From contig CM073549.1 in NCBI GenBank assembly GCA_037074615.1, positions 3,415,001 to 3,479,000 on the forward strand: a stretch of DNA of 64,000 bases, written 5' to 3'. Shown here piece after piece: positions 49,028 to 61,200 of this stretch (its first letter is position 1; the number at the start of each line of letters is the position of its first letter). Below the pieces are notes generated by a model. It saw only the letters and a program-made list of their open reading frames with translations, was not told where the DNA came from and made no database searches. The translations under genes were made by a program, and so were the position numbers. This DNA is from Leucaena leucocephala. Taxonomy: Eukaryota; Streptophyta; Magnoliopsida; Fabales; Fabaceae.

Positions 49028-50371
49028 GTGTGTGTTTGGGTGTGTGGTTTGAGAATTGATTTTGGTCAAAACTTTGGTTTGAAAAATTTTTACACAAACA
49101 GCCATTTTTATTCAAAACCTTAGTTTGGGCCAAACCATGATTTCAGAAAAGCTGGTCAGAATAGATTTTAGAACAGTGTGTTTGGATTAGCTTTTGGAGA
49201 ATAGAGTCTGGGAAGAATAGAGTCTGAGAAAAATAAATTTTGAGAATAGAGATGTTTGGATGATTAGTAGCAGAATCACTTTTTATATTGGTAAATTACT
49301 AAAAATGGTATGATTTGATTAAAAGTAAGAGAGAGAAAAGATGATAGAGAAGAAAGAGGAGAGAGAAGAGAATGTAGAGAGGAGAGAGAGAGAAAAAAAG
49401 AGATAAGAGAAGAGAGAGGAAAGAGAAAAAGAGAGAGGAGAGAGGGTGTAAGAAAAAGTAGAGGTAAAATAGTAATTGGATAATCCATAACCTAGGTTTC
49501 AAACCAAAAGCTATTTTCAGTGGCTTATTCAAAATATAGGTTTCAAACTAAGTTTTTGCCCAAAATCAATTCTAAAAAAAATGACTTTTTGTGTAAAAAA
49601 TTTCTAAACCGCGGTTTTTGCCAAAATTAATTCTTAGAATTGATATCCAAACACACACCAAAACAACTTATAGACTATCTAATTACTATTTTACCCTTAT
49701 TTTTTTTACACTATCTCTCATCTCTCTTCTATCTTTTTCACTATCTCTCCTCTTTCCTCTCTACCCTCTCTCCTCTCTCTTCTCCACCCACTCTCATCTC
49801 TTCTCTATTCCTCACCCTCTCTCATCTCTCCTCCTTTTAATAAAATCATACCCTTTTTAGTAATTTACCTTCCCAAAAAGTCATTTTGAAAATAACTATC
49901 CAAACACTTATTTTCCCAAAATCTATTCTCCAGAATCTATTCTCAAAAGCTAATCCAAACGAGTAAATTCGTAATTATATTATTTATAGTGAACAAAAAC
50001 TCTAACTTATTTTTAGTCTGAGAAGCACGTTTCTTAAAGTAGATATATAATTAGTTTCTTTCAAATCTCATCTCTTCTCTATTCCTCACCCTCTCTCATC
50101 TCTCCTCCTTTTAATAAAATCATACCCTTTTTAGTAATTTATCTTCCCAAAAAGTCATTTTGAAAATAACTATCCAAACACTTGTTTTCCCAAAATCTAT
50201 TCTCCCCAAAATCTATTCTCCAGAATCTATTCTTCTCAGAATTTATTCTCAAAAGCTAATCCAAACGGGTAAATTCGTAATTATATTATTTATAATCAAC
50301 AAAAACTCTAACTTATTTTTAGTCTGAGAAGCACGTTTTTTAAAGTAGATATATAATTAGTTTCTTTCAAA
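49028..50371. mobile_element. Composite MITE cluster with interleaved inverted repeats and a 274 bp tandem duplication
   Basis: Members of the CT-rich-core family are nested or fused here. End 'a' GTGTGTTTGGGT (about 49029) is inverted at 49645-49660 (atccaaacacacac). End 'b' tttggattagcttttggag (49191) is inverted at 49940-49962 (ctcaaaagctaatccaaacg). The order a-b-a'-b' is interleaved rather than nested. Two cores (near 49455 and 49668) and two CT/GA-rich tracts in opposite orientation are present. The segment 49792-50065 is then repeated at 50066-50371, with an extra ~32 bp of ctattctcc-type repeats. Open frames made of Leu/Ser/Phe in this area come from the CT-rich tracts. Confidence 0.65.
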
Positions 50372-51666
50372 ATTATATATTTTAAAGTCAAATTATTAAA
50401 AGAAAATTTTAAATGAATACATTTTAAATTTCAAAATTCCATTTCAGTAATTCAAATTCAATAATCCCAAATTAGTCATAAGTATAGAAATAAAATTTTG
50501 AAAGATTTGTAATTTTACAATATTTCCCCTCAGATGCAATAATTACAGTATGTTTGCAATTATTGAAGTACTTGTTGGGAGACTTTTCAATTGAACTAAT
50601 GAATTTTGAAGAATGACAAAATTTACTTTTTTATTGATCCAAATTTCACAAAATATCATACTATATAATTTTCCTTAATATTTAGATCCAACAAAACTCT
50701 ATCATATATCAGAGTAAATAGAAAATTTATGGATTTCTTTTCTGAAATTATCAACATTTCACCCATTAAAAAGTGGTTTGAGAAAGGTTTAATTGGCTCC
50801 ATCAAAATTGAGGGATTTGCCTTGAAAAAAAAAATTCAACATTCTAATTGAGGGATTGATCCGTCTTGTGAACTTGGTCAGCAAAATATAGACTTGCATT
50901 CATATGGCGGATATTTTACAGTTCATTTAAAAGATTTAATGTTCAAAAGTGAAATATTCACTGTTTAGACAAATGAATTGGGAGTCCATTAACCAAGAGT
51001 ACAATACATTCTTCAGACTTCAGAAGGCAAACATTGGATGAGCTAATAGAAGTTTCATTCTATCTAATGAACAAATTTCTTAATAATAGAATTCAGAAAA
51101 TGCTGATTCCAATATCTGATATCACTGAAATACATGATATGGTTGGCATTACAGTATAGACAATAATAAAACTTGAAGTGGAGAATTGTTATATCAACTT
51201 TGCCCAAGGATCTCACAGCAAGTAGATGCATCAACTCTGGAGAGTGGAGAGTGAGATTCTGCTTCCTGAAAATCATTCTCCATAGTTCATTAAATTGAAA
51301 ATTAACTTGACGACTGCAAGATTTGGGCGTATTCCAAGCAAAAAATAAACATTTTTAATCATTTTTTTAACTGTCAGGTAGCAAGTGATCTGAGGCCGAG
51401 TCTGAAACTAAATTCTCTCTAAGAATACTCCACGGAAGAATCAAACCCAGAATGATAAGGGAGACATCGACTTAGTTTAAAACCCCATCTGAGAATCCAA
51501 GTAAATTGAAATCCATGCCAGGATGCTGAATTCAGAGTTTCATGTGTGCAATCTATAAAATGTTACTCTACCGAGATTCACGGGCAGATAAAAAATGGTT
51601 ATAAAATTTGCGAAATTGCGTACCTTCAACCTCTAATATCCCAAATATCTGCATCAATGTGTGCTC
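50372..51666. other. Intergenic region downstream of MCM3
   Basis: AT-rich DNA followed by the presumed MCM3 3' untranslated region. No separate gene was recognised. Confidence 0.4.
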
Positions 51667-54600
51667 CTATGATATCATATGCACCACTCCATCAGCTATC
51701 ATCACTCTATTGTCATCTTGCAACTTCTGCAATTTCAGAAAGACAACAGATTTGATTTTATCAGAGTCCAGATGAAAATATGGCAACTACAAATTCATTT
51801 GAGGATGGTACCTCTAATAGGAATAATATATCTTCTCTGCTGTAACTTGATTCTGCCCCTTGGTTGACAACATTCTCTATATCGGAAATGGATATGAGAT
51901 CCAAGCGATTGGCACGCATATGCTGACCAAACAAAGAATTGAATGCTTCTATTCTGCATGTTGATGGAAAATATTGATCATCAGAAGGTAGAACTGATGC
52001 ATAAATAAAACTATCATGTAGGAGTTTAGTGCTTGGTGAGTCACCTTTCAGGTGCGAGACCGGTAGCAGATTGGGCTGCCGAAGTCTCATCAACTTCCAT
52101 GGCTTCAGCTGTGGACCTTTATAGAAGGAAAAAGGTCGAGTCAACATATGACCAAATAAGTTGTCAAAAATTTTCAACTGCAACGCATCATTAAATCCAG
52201 TTTCCGTAGTGGTAACACTTGTGTTAATAGAAAGTGAAAGCAGAATAGTTCACTATACTGCTAGAAGGATGCTGAACTAAATTCAGATGTAAAAAAATAG
52301 AGAAATGGCTTCTCATTAAAACAAATATAATAATCAGAATCAAAAGATGCTTTCAAAGTGCATTTAGTACACCTAGCTATACCAGAAAGTGTAGACAACC
52401 ACTTACGTTCTTCTATTTTTAGGACCTCGACTAGGTTCATCATTTTCACCAGGATGCTGCTCAGCCCTGCGTTTCCTCTCCATCTCTTTCTCCCTCTCTT
52501 GCTCACGCTCCTCCATTTCTGTTAGTTCTTTGTGATATATTGCAAAATTAAGAATTTTGATAGCAGCTTCAACATCAGACTTTAAAACCTACCAATAAAG
52601 GTGGGCACTCAATCATGAAGAGTAATTTCATGAACACATAACAGAAAGAGGAAAAAGTTGTTAGCAGGGAGGCCAAGGATTATAAAATAAAGACCAGGAG
52701 GTCTAATGACATGGCCCATGGGCATGTTATCATTTTCTTCCAAATTTTACCCCAGTGAGACAGCATATCTGGAGAAGGGATAGAGAATGGGCATGCATTT
52801 CATGATCTTATAAATAATCTGGAAAATGCATAATGTTTACCAAATTCAGTACCTGTCTGCTCAATTTTAATTTGGCATGAGCCGTTGAGAGACGTATTAT
52901 GGTTTCCAAAGTTCTAGCGGTGATAGGAAGGGTTCCTCCAGTCTGCACAAAGCCAGCATCACATCAATTATAGATTTAAAACAAGTTGTACAATTACTGA
53001 TTTGCCTTCAGCTAAATAGCAACTTTTAATTCTAACCGTAGCATTTGAACCAGCATTTCTGAGCTCAGCATAAAATGTGGCAATGTGGTCAGATGCCTGT
53101 GAACAACATTGCTGTGTTAGATGGTATGGATTAAAGACAAGAAAAGGATCCATTGTAAAAAAATCATGCAAGAAGAACCCTTCAGCTGTGAGTAGCAACA
53201 GATGTAGCGGACTCAAATTTCTTAAATAGCCATATTAATTTAGAAAATCAAATAAGTATAAGAAAAACAATATAAATTCGGTGCAAAAAGGAACTACGAA
53301 AAAAAAAACAGCACATGGAATTCACCTCATCAGTAAGTTCAGGTTGAATCCTATGCTTAGCATAATGAATATACTTTTTAAGAAACTTGATTGTGAGCAC
53401 ATCACGCTTGCGACCTTTTTCTATTTTCTTTCCATGTAGCATCCGGTTATATTTGACAAAGACAGCTGAGTCAGTGTTTGCATCATCTTCTCTTCCATAT
53501 CTTGAGGCACCATCAAATGCTGCCTCCCCTGCATCAGTAAATTAGTTCAAATGAATTTTTTTTTTTTCCAGAGGAAATATATCTGTAACATCTGAAAACC
53601 ATTTGTCTACCTCCATCAATGGCAGAATGGTAACGATGCATACGCAATACATGCTCTGAGATATGACGATCAATATCAGGGTCCATTTGATCCAAGACAA
53701 TAAATAGAAGATCAAATCGGGAAAGCAAGGAGTCTGGGAGTCCAATATTTTTTGTTGGAGTCAATGATCGGTCATACTGCAAAAAGTCAGTAAAAGACCA
53801 ACGCTTCAGCTTGAATGGGAAAATTTTTTCGCATACAACTGCACATCAAATTATGAGTACCACTTACAGTTCCATATATGGGATTTGCAGCAGCCACCAC
53901 ACTGCATCGAGCATTAAGAGATGCATGGATACCAGCTTTGGCTATAGTTACAGTTTGCTGTTCCATAACTTCATGTATAGCAACCCGATCTTGATCATTC
54001 ATTTTGTCAAACTCGTCAATGCAGACAACACCTCGATCAGCAAGAACCATCGCTCCAGCTTCTAGCCTTCTTTCCCCTGATGACAGACAATTATTATTTT
54101 CCTCATATGACATGCAATGTAAATGCTACATACCCCATGAAAAATGCTTCACCTGTTTCTTGATCTGAAGTAACCGCTGCTGTTAAACCCACCCCAGAAG
54201 AACCACGACCTGTAGTAGATATGGCCAAGGGAGCAATATTCATGATTGCTCTTAAGAGTTGAGACTTGGCAACAGACGGATCACCAACCATCATCATGTT
54301 AATGTCACTGAAAGAAGAGAGTGAATAGAAATAACAATGCGCTGAACTTAAGCACTCAATAACGCCATCTAGGAGCAAAAGAGAAGACAAAAATAAAATG
54401 AAGAGAAACAACTAACCCTCGCAAATGGGTACCATTCTTTAAGTTCTTTTCTACTCCACCAAGCATCAACAAAATCACCGCTTTCTTTATCCAGGAATGC
54501 CCATAAATAGAAGGTGCAAGTGAATTACCAAGTAGGTCAAATGCATCATCTCTTTCGGCAATCTTCTTTATGTTTTTCAGATCTTCAGCACTGTAGATTG

Positions 54601-56649
54601 GTGCATTAGCCTCTTTGTTGAGAAGAGATACGTGATTAGCTATGAGCACAGTCCTGTATGACAACATTAATCAGTCAAAATTTTGTGAATGTGAAGGAAA
54701 CAATGCTGTGAAAGAACAAACTGGAGCTACCTGAATACTCCACTCACACTGCCTTTACTTTTCCCTGGAAGGGCCTTATATATCCCCACAATAGCCACAC
54801 GATCCCCAGGTTTGCAAGAGTCAACAAGGTCATCCTCTACTATCACATCTACTGTTCTTGGAAGCTGACCAGGCGCAGAATTCTCAGGAACTTCTTGCAT
54901 GGATAAGGTTTGATGATCTTTATATTTGCACAATCCATACTCAGTCACCAATAAGTTGCCACTTTCATCCTATGATAAAACCTTCAATCAGGAAAGTTCA
55001 TCTCATAATGATGACATATAATGCTAGAGGCCAAAGGCAGCTTGAGATTACCCTGGTGGGATAAACAGAGCCTGTGGGCAAACCCATATTGGAAGTAATA
55101 TCACGGTATTCGCGACTGGTGAATTTCTTTGTTGTAGGGCAGAAGTGAACACTTTTAACAACCTTCGGCCTCACAAGCGAACCTATAAATAAGCCAACCT
55201 CTTAGACTTGTGCATATTTAACATTTAAAATGTGACAAAGTACTAAATAATAATTATCCATCAGAAAATCATGTTCATATGACCCTCCTCACTTGGCACA
55301 ATGAAATAATTTCATTCAAGCACCTTGTAACTTGTATTAGACCGGATAAAAGCTAAATGAGTCAAACTAATTTTTCTTAGAAAAAAAGAACAAAACCAAG
55401 GTAGAAAAGTTCAAACGTCTTTCACCATCATGAAAGGTGCAAGGTCAAAGGTTTAAATCCTAGAACGAAATGGGCCTACATAGCATTGCAACCAAAAAGT
55501 AAGAGCAACAAACCCCAAAAAAATGACATATTGTAATCAAAGCCACTTTTAAATCGTGTGTAGTTACCACTCAGCCATAGGAGAAAAATTCAAACGGGAA
55601 AAAATACAGATGTTCTTGGATCTTAAAACAAAGATTATGGTAACAATAGTATGAACTGGAGTTCGAATTGCTTGACCACAGTTGCCACAAAAAGCAAAGT
55701 TTTCAGTCATTCATTCAAGCGTAGAAAAATAAAAGAAAAACGTACATTTAGTGACAATGCCCTCGACGCAAACCATAGAACCTATGAATCCAGATAGAAG
55801 CTCCCTTGGGGTGACCCGACGGGAAACAAAGGGGCCTTCAAATCCTACAAGCACTTGTTCTCCTTCCTTCAAATACTTGGGGTCAATAGCACGAGCAGCA
55901 TCCGTCACTGCATCACAGAATGATTGTATGTACTCACTAGGGTTCCTGAGAATCCTGAATCAAGGGCAAGACAAATATATTAGTTTGACTTGAAGAGCGT
56001 ATACTCACTTATTTCGTGTGCGCGCGCGTGTTAATTTTTAGTAGCAACACCCAAAATAAGAAGTCTGATAGAAACTATCTATTTAGACGTATTCAATCCC
56101 TTTTCATATTGGCCTTTTACCCCAGACCCACTTATACTTCATAAAATTTCCAGGTCAAGCTAGACGAGGAAGAAGTTAAGCATTGATTCATTTAATGAAA
56201 ATGGAATAACAATGATAAGATTCGATCTCAGTTGAACCCTTTATTTCCGATAAAGCATAAATACGCCAATTCTCCCAAAAATAAAAAAAAAACTATGAGC
56301 TTTGAGCTTTGACCAAAACTTCAGTTCAATTACATATCCCCTATCAAATTTCTGTCACTTTCTTGGGAACCAGACGAGTGACTGACCTATTACCCAAATC
56401 ACGAAAGCTATGAAGATCGGAGATATTGACGATGAGGCGACGACGCTTGTGGTTGATCATTGCTTTAATCTCGTCCATGTATATCCCTTTCCCAACCTGG
56501 CCTCGTGAAAAATAGACCCTTCTTAGCAACGAAAATTGCACAAACACGGAAACACACACAGTAAAAAACAGAAATCTACGTACATCCTGATCCAGGAAAT
56601 CGGCGAATTCTCGTTTGTGAGCTGCCCTAACATCTTCGCTAATATCCAT
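51667..56649 (-). CDS. MCM3: DNA replication licensing factor MCM3, 16 exons
   Basis: Subunit of the MCM2-7 replicative helicase. Exons in gene order: 56649-56584, 56496-56387, 55954-55746, 55182-55052, 54969-54731, 54653-54417, 54307-54153, 54076-53868, 53776-53611, 53528-53326, 53096-53037, 52942-52853, 52588-52407, 52116-52045, 51953-51812, 51726-51667. All phases fit and the product is 776 residues, the length I recall for Arabidopsis MCM3. The N-terminal OB region is followed by the AAA+ core: Walker A GDPSVAKS (K345), Walker [11 protein letters not shown] (D403, E404) and arginine finger LLSRFDLLF (R472). A charged linker ([16 protein letters not shown]) precedes the C-terminal winged-helix part ending DGVVHMIS. 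E2F-type sites sit ~110-130 bp upstream of the ATG. Nothing appears broken. Confidence 0.97.
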
Positions 56650-56754
56650 TTCTTCACCTTCTGCTTGCCTCCGACTCCGAACGAGAGTGAAATTGAGATG
56701 GAAGATGGCCCCTTTTTCGATCGGGGCTTTCTTTTGGAGGGAAAACGGGGGGCC

Positions 56755-56779
56755 CTTTCCCCGCGTTGTGGCGGGAAAA
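56755..56779 (-). promoter_or_regulatory. Paired E2F sites upstream of MCM3
   Basis: The + strand reads ctttccccgcg (56755-56765) and gcgggaaaa (56771-56779). The second is TTTTCCCGC on the MCM3 coding strand, a consensus E2F site; the first is close to consensus in the other orientation. They lie 106-130 bp upstream of the start codon. MCM genes are well-known E2F targets in plants and animals. Confidence 0.7.
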
Positions 56780-58236
56780 AGACTCACTCCGTTTTTCTTT
56801 TTTAATTGATTTTTTTAAGCCATATATTTTTAGAAAATAAGCAAAGAGTTTCGAGAATGGCAATGCCGTAAATTTTAGTAAAAACTGCATTGCTTGTCTT
56901 TTACTGATTTACCCTCGCCGATCCATACAGATCAAAGGCAACCCTATTCTGGTGCGTGACGGCGGCGACTTGGTATCAAGACGGCGGAGAAGCCACAAAA
57001 CCTTCCGTATACTATCTTGTTGGCCAACCCTTTCTCTCTCACGCACGTTCTTCATCAAGCAGTTGCTTGGTTTCACTTTGAGCTTTGAATTCAGGGAACG
57101 AGCGCATAGCATTCTTCTTTTTTGGCATGAGAGTGCATAGTTTATTCAATTCTCTTTCGATGCTTATATATTCATTTAGGATTAGCTTCTCTTCTTGCTG
57201 TTTAAGATTGTGATTGGAAATCCCCTGCTACATCTATGTTACTCCATTCTTTCGTTTTACGGTTTATCGATCTAAACATTATCAATGATTATTTTTGAAT
57301 CGGAATAACCTCACATCTTCGTCTCAATTGGCTACGTGTTTTGTTGATGCATTGATGAACAATTACCAAGGATAACAATGGTTAATTATGGTTATGAACA
57401 GTGTTTACTAATTTGTTCAGGTTATTCATAATTTTTTTATTCATAAAACATAAATATAAACAATCATATTTAAGACATATTAAATACTAAATATGAATAT
57501 TTTTTCTAATCAAAATTCTTCGTCACCTTCTGATTATTTATAACAAATTATTCATAATAAATGATCAAAATGTATCCTAGATGAGTGCACGGGGCCAATA
57601 AAAATTGATTGATCACAAGTACTCAATGGATAGACACACTGCAAGGACCTAGGCTAAGAACACGGATAACAATAGAAGCTCAATTTGTGGATCAGACACT
57701 TTTACAAGGAGGAAAACATATGTTGGATTCTCAAAAAACCCATTTGTTGGGAGAGAGAATCAAATCAAAACAACAGAAGCGCAATAGAATAGGACTGTTC
57801 TTGGCCCAAAAAAGAAAGGATTTCAAGTGCAAATTGAAGTGTCATGTGGTGTATCTAAAAGCAGGAGAAGCGTGTTGCACAAATACAACTTTGTTTTTAT
57901 GTATGTGCAAGTGCTTCCTCAATCCTCAATCAGGTTCAAGCTCGATAACATCCGGAACGCTCAAGAGGAGAAGATCCTACGACTCTTTCGATCTTCTACA
58001 TAAATTTAGAACCAACTTAAAATCAGATCAATTAGGCCAAACGCCTTATTCATAAGCTACTACGCCAAAATGGTCCTCCCGCTATCAGATTACTACTAAC
58101 ACAACAAAACTATGAGTTTTCTTTTTTTAGTGATTACGGACGAAAATTTCAGAGAAGCAGCCTAAGAAATTAATAATGAACAAAATCTCAATCAATTAAG
58201 ACTCGTTCTATATCAAGTGTGGACAAGCTGAACAAC
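56780..58236. other. MCM3 upstream and KAS I downstream region
   Basis: MCM3 promoter side, then AT-rich sequence, then the 3' flank of the KAS I gene. The segment 57609-58055 stays open in one frame for 148 codons (first in-frame ATG 57720) with ordinary base composition, but I recognise no family in it. It may be a gene remnant or chance. Confidence 0.3.
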
Positions 58237-61200
58237 TCAAGGCTTGAAGGCAGAAAAGGCCACGACAGAATTGTGTCCACCAAATCCAAATGAATTTGAA
58301 ATACCTGAAATAAAACAATTCGCCATTAGCTTTACAAATACAGACCTTAATCCTTGGAATAAGAAGGTACTAAATTAACAGTTTAATCCCCTTTAGTTTT
58401 CAGTCCTAGAAACTCAACGAATGACTATTTAGTCTCCAAAAATAACAAAAGAACAAACGTGTAACGAGTTCATATTTTTAGGGATTAATTCGCATAACTA
58501 ATTTTCAAGGACCTAAGCAAAAGTGGCTTAATAATTTAGAGACTAAATCATCGGTTCAGTATATAAGAAAATATCAGGGTAGCAAGAGATCTGGAAGCTT
58601 ACCGACATAAACTTCATGTTGCTGCTTTCCATTTGCAACGGTATCAAAATCAACTGAAGGCTCAGGGTTCTGCACTCAAGAATAAACACATGTTATACCC
58701 TCTTCACTAACACAAATCATTACATTGTGGCAATAAAACAGAATAATCTTGTAGGGTTCATACACACACACACTTCCTATAAAAAGTCCCCACTACCATC
58801 AATAAAAGAAAAAAGGAAAATGCCAAAACTGACAAGATATAATAATTTATCATTATGAGCACTCATGCTCTATCTGTTGGCCCTAACAACACACAATCAT
58901 AACCATTGGAAAAAGCATCAAAGTTAAACATACAAGTTGATTGATCGAAGGATGTAGCCATCCAGTTGTTATGGCTTTCACTGTGGCGATGGCTTCCAAA
59001 CCCCCAGCTGCACCAAGGCAGTGCCCTATCATGGACTGATTCAAAAAGAATGTATTCATCAGTATCTGGGCAGGAAATTGGTCAAACATAACCCGCTATA
59101 ATCTGAAAAACAGATATTTTCTCCATTATGATCTAAAAGTGAAATAATACCTTGGTGGCATTAATTTTGATCTCTGAAGTGTTCTTGAAAACCTTTTTGA
59201 TAGCATTAATCTCTGCCAAGTCACCAGCAAGAGTGGAAGTTGCATGAGCATTTATGTAGTTGACCTGAAAAAAAAGAAAAAATCAAATAACATGCTTTTT
59301 TAGTTGACTAAATTACAGTATTAAAAAATGAATAATAACAGTATAAACAGGTATAACATATATCAGATAGTACGATTAATCTCAGAAACTGTTTAGATAG
59401 GATAAATGGCAATCTCAGTCTGAACTTTTCAAAAAGGATTTAATAATGTCTAAATTTATTTGGCTTCACCTTTTCTCTATATGTGTATTGTTCAAATGGT
59501 TTCAAATGGGCCCACATATTTGAAGTGAGTTGCAATAGGCTAAAGAGCTAAAGACATTATCAGCCAAGTATGAGTCAATAATCCAATTAAAACATATTGA
59601 ACTGTGCGCATCTTTTGGTGAACAGTATCTAAAAAGTTGGAACTGCGCACACCTTCAAATGTGAATTTTAATCATGTAACTTTGGCCATATCAGAAGAAC
59701 GCACATGGACCTGACTTGAGTAAAAACTATGGATTTGTCATGTCATTTTTATGTGCATTAATTCATCATACATCCCATCCAAGGTCCCCTTACTTTCTTG
59801 TTACTAGTAAAATATGTTCAAGCATCACTGCATCCCCTCCTTTCATCTGTTTTTTATGTTAGCAAAACAGTTCTGAGTTCTTGGCATCATTTTTTTATCA
59901 TTCAGCACCCAGAACAGTGCAACTAGACCCACGCATTTATCATGCATAAAAAAATTCTAGTTTACTTGATTGGATCAGTATAACCCTCTTTGTCAGAGAA
60001 TCTTGGAGGCCTATTCTTTGTTTTCTTTTTTTCCCAACTTTGGGGGCCTACTCTATATTATACTACACAGCAACGTCTTTCTAAAAAATGTCTAATGTCA
60101 TGTATATAGCATTATAGCATTCCTGGTCGTATTCTAAAAAACCAATAAAATGCATCCAGTGAGCATGTTGAGTGATAGAAAAGCAAAGCAAGTTAGCTGA
60201 AGAGCCGATGGAGAGGGCCAAACAAAGTGATAAAAAGAATTTCAGCAAATAGCCTTTAGGCAAAGATTGACGCAACAGTGAATAAGTGATCATTATTCAT
60301 TATATCTTTCTTAACACCGAGAAAGTATAAACAAAATTAAAAACTGGTATAAGAAAGAAAAAAGATAGTACTTCCTCAGGTGAAACACCAGCATCTTCAA
60401 GGCTACTCTTGATACATGAAGATACACCAAGTCCATCAGCTCTAGGATCAGTCATATGATAAGCATCACAGTTAACAGCACCTCCCAAGTATTCAGCAAT
60501 AATAGGTGCACCTCGCTTCATTGCATGTTCCAGACTCTCCATTACCTGTCAAAACAAATTTTACCCTTGAAGACTCAGAAATTAGCTGGTAGAGCAGCAT
60601 AACCACACTAGAATACCATTTTTCACGAGTTTACCATATATACTTAGTCCCATGATGGTCTTAGGGTTATTTTGCTTAGGAAGCATACAAGCCAATAGAA
60701 GGGACCACTAACACTAACCTTGACAGATGATAAGTTTCATTTTAGCAGGAAAGCATGAATTCGTTGCCTATCCATATCAAATACAGATTTACTCATAGTT
60801 CAGCCTTACCATACCAGAAGGTCACAACACTCAATAGTCTAAGTCAATTTTCTCTATGATCAATCAAAGCAAACAATAAACACCAATACATAAATTTGAT
60901 TCTCTGCACATAATTAGAATTTAGGATAAGAATAAATGCTAACTAACCAATATTCCAGATCCTTCACCCATTACAAAGCCATCTCGTTCTTTGTCCCAGG
61001 GCCTTGAAGCAGTTTTTGGGTCATCATTTCTCTGGGATAGAGCCCTGCATGCAACAAAACCACCTAAACCAATGGGAATGATAGCAGCTTCAGTCCCACC
61101 TGCTATCATCAGATCAGCCTCTCCCCTACGTATGTGGTTAGCAGCAGCATAAAAGCAATAATTGGAGGTGGCACATGCAGTTGAAATAGAATAATTTGGA

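Noticed and set aside
49276..49860. Leu/Ser/Phe-rich open frames resembling membrane proteins
   Set aside because: They are translations of CT/GA-rich tracts inside MITEs and occur at each copy with no shared protein features.
55420..55480. tRNA-like words in an MCM3 intron (ggtttaaatcctag)
   Set aside because: Only a weak B-box resemblance; no cloverleaf, A box or tail could be found.
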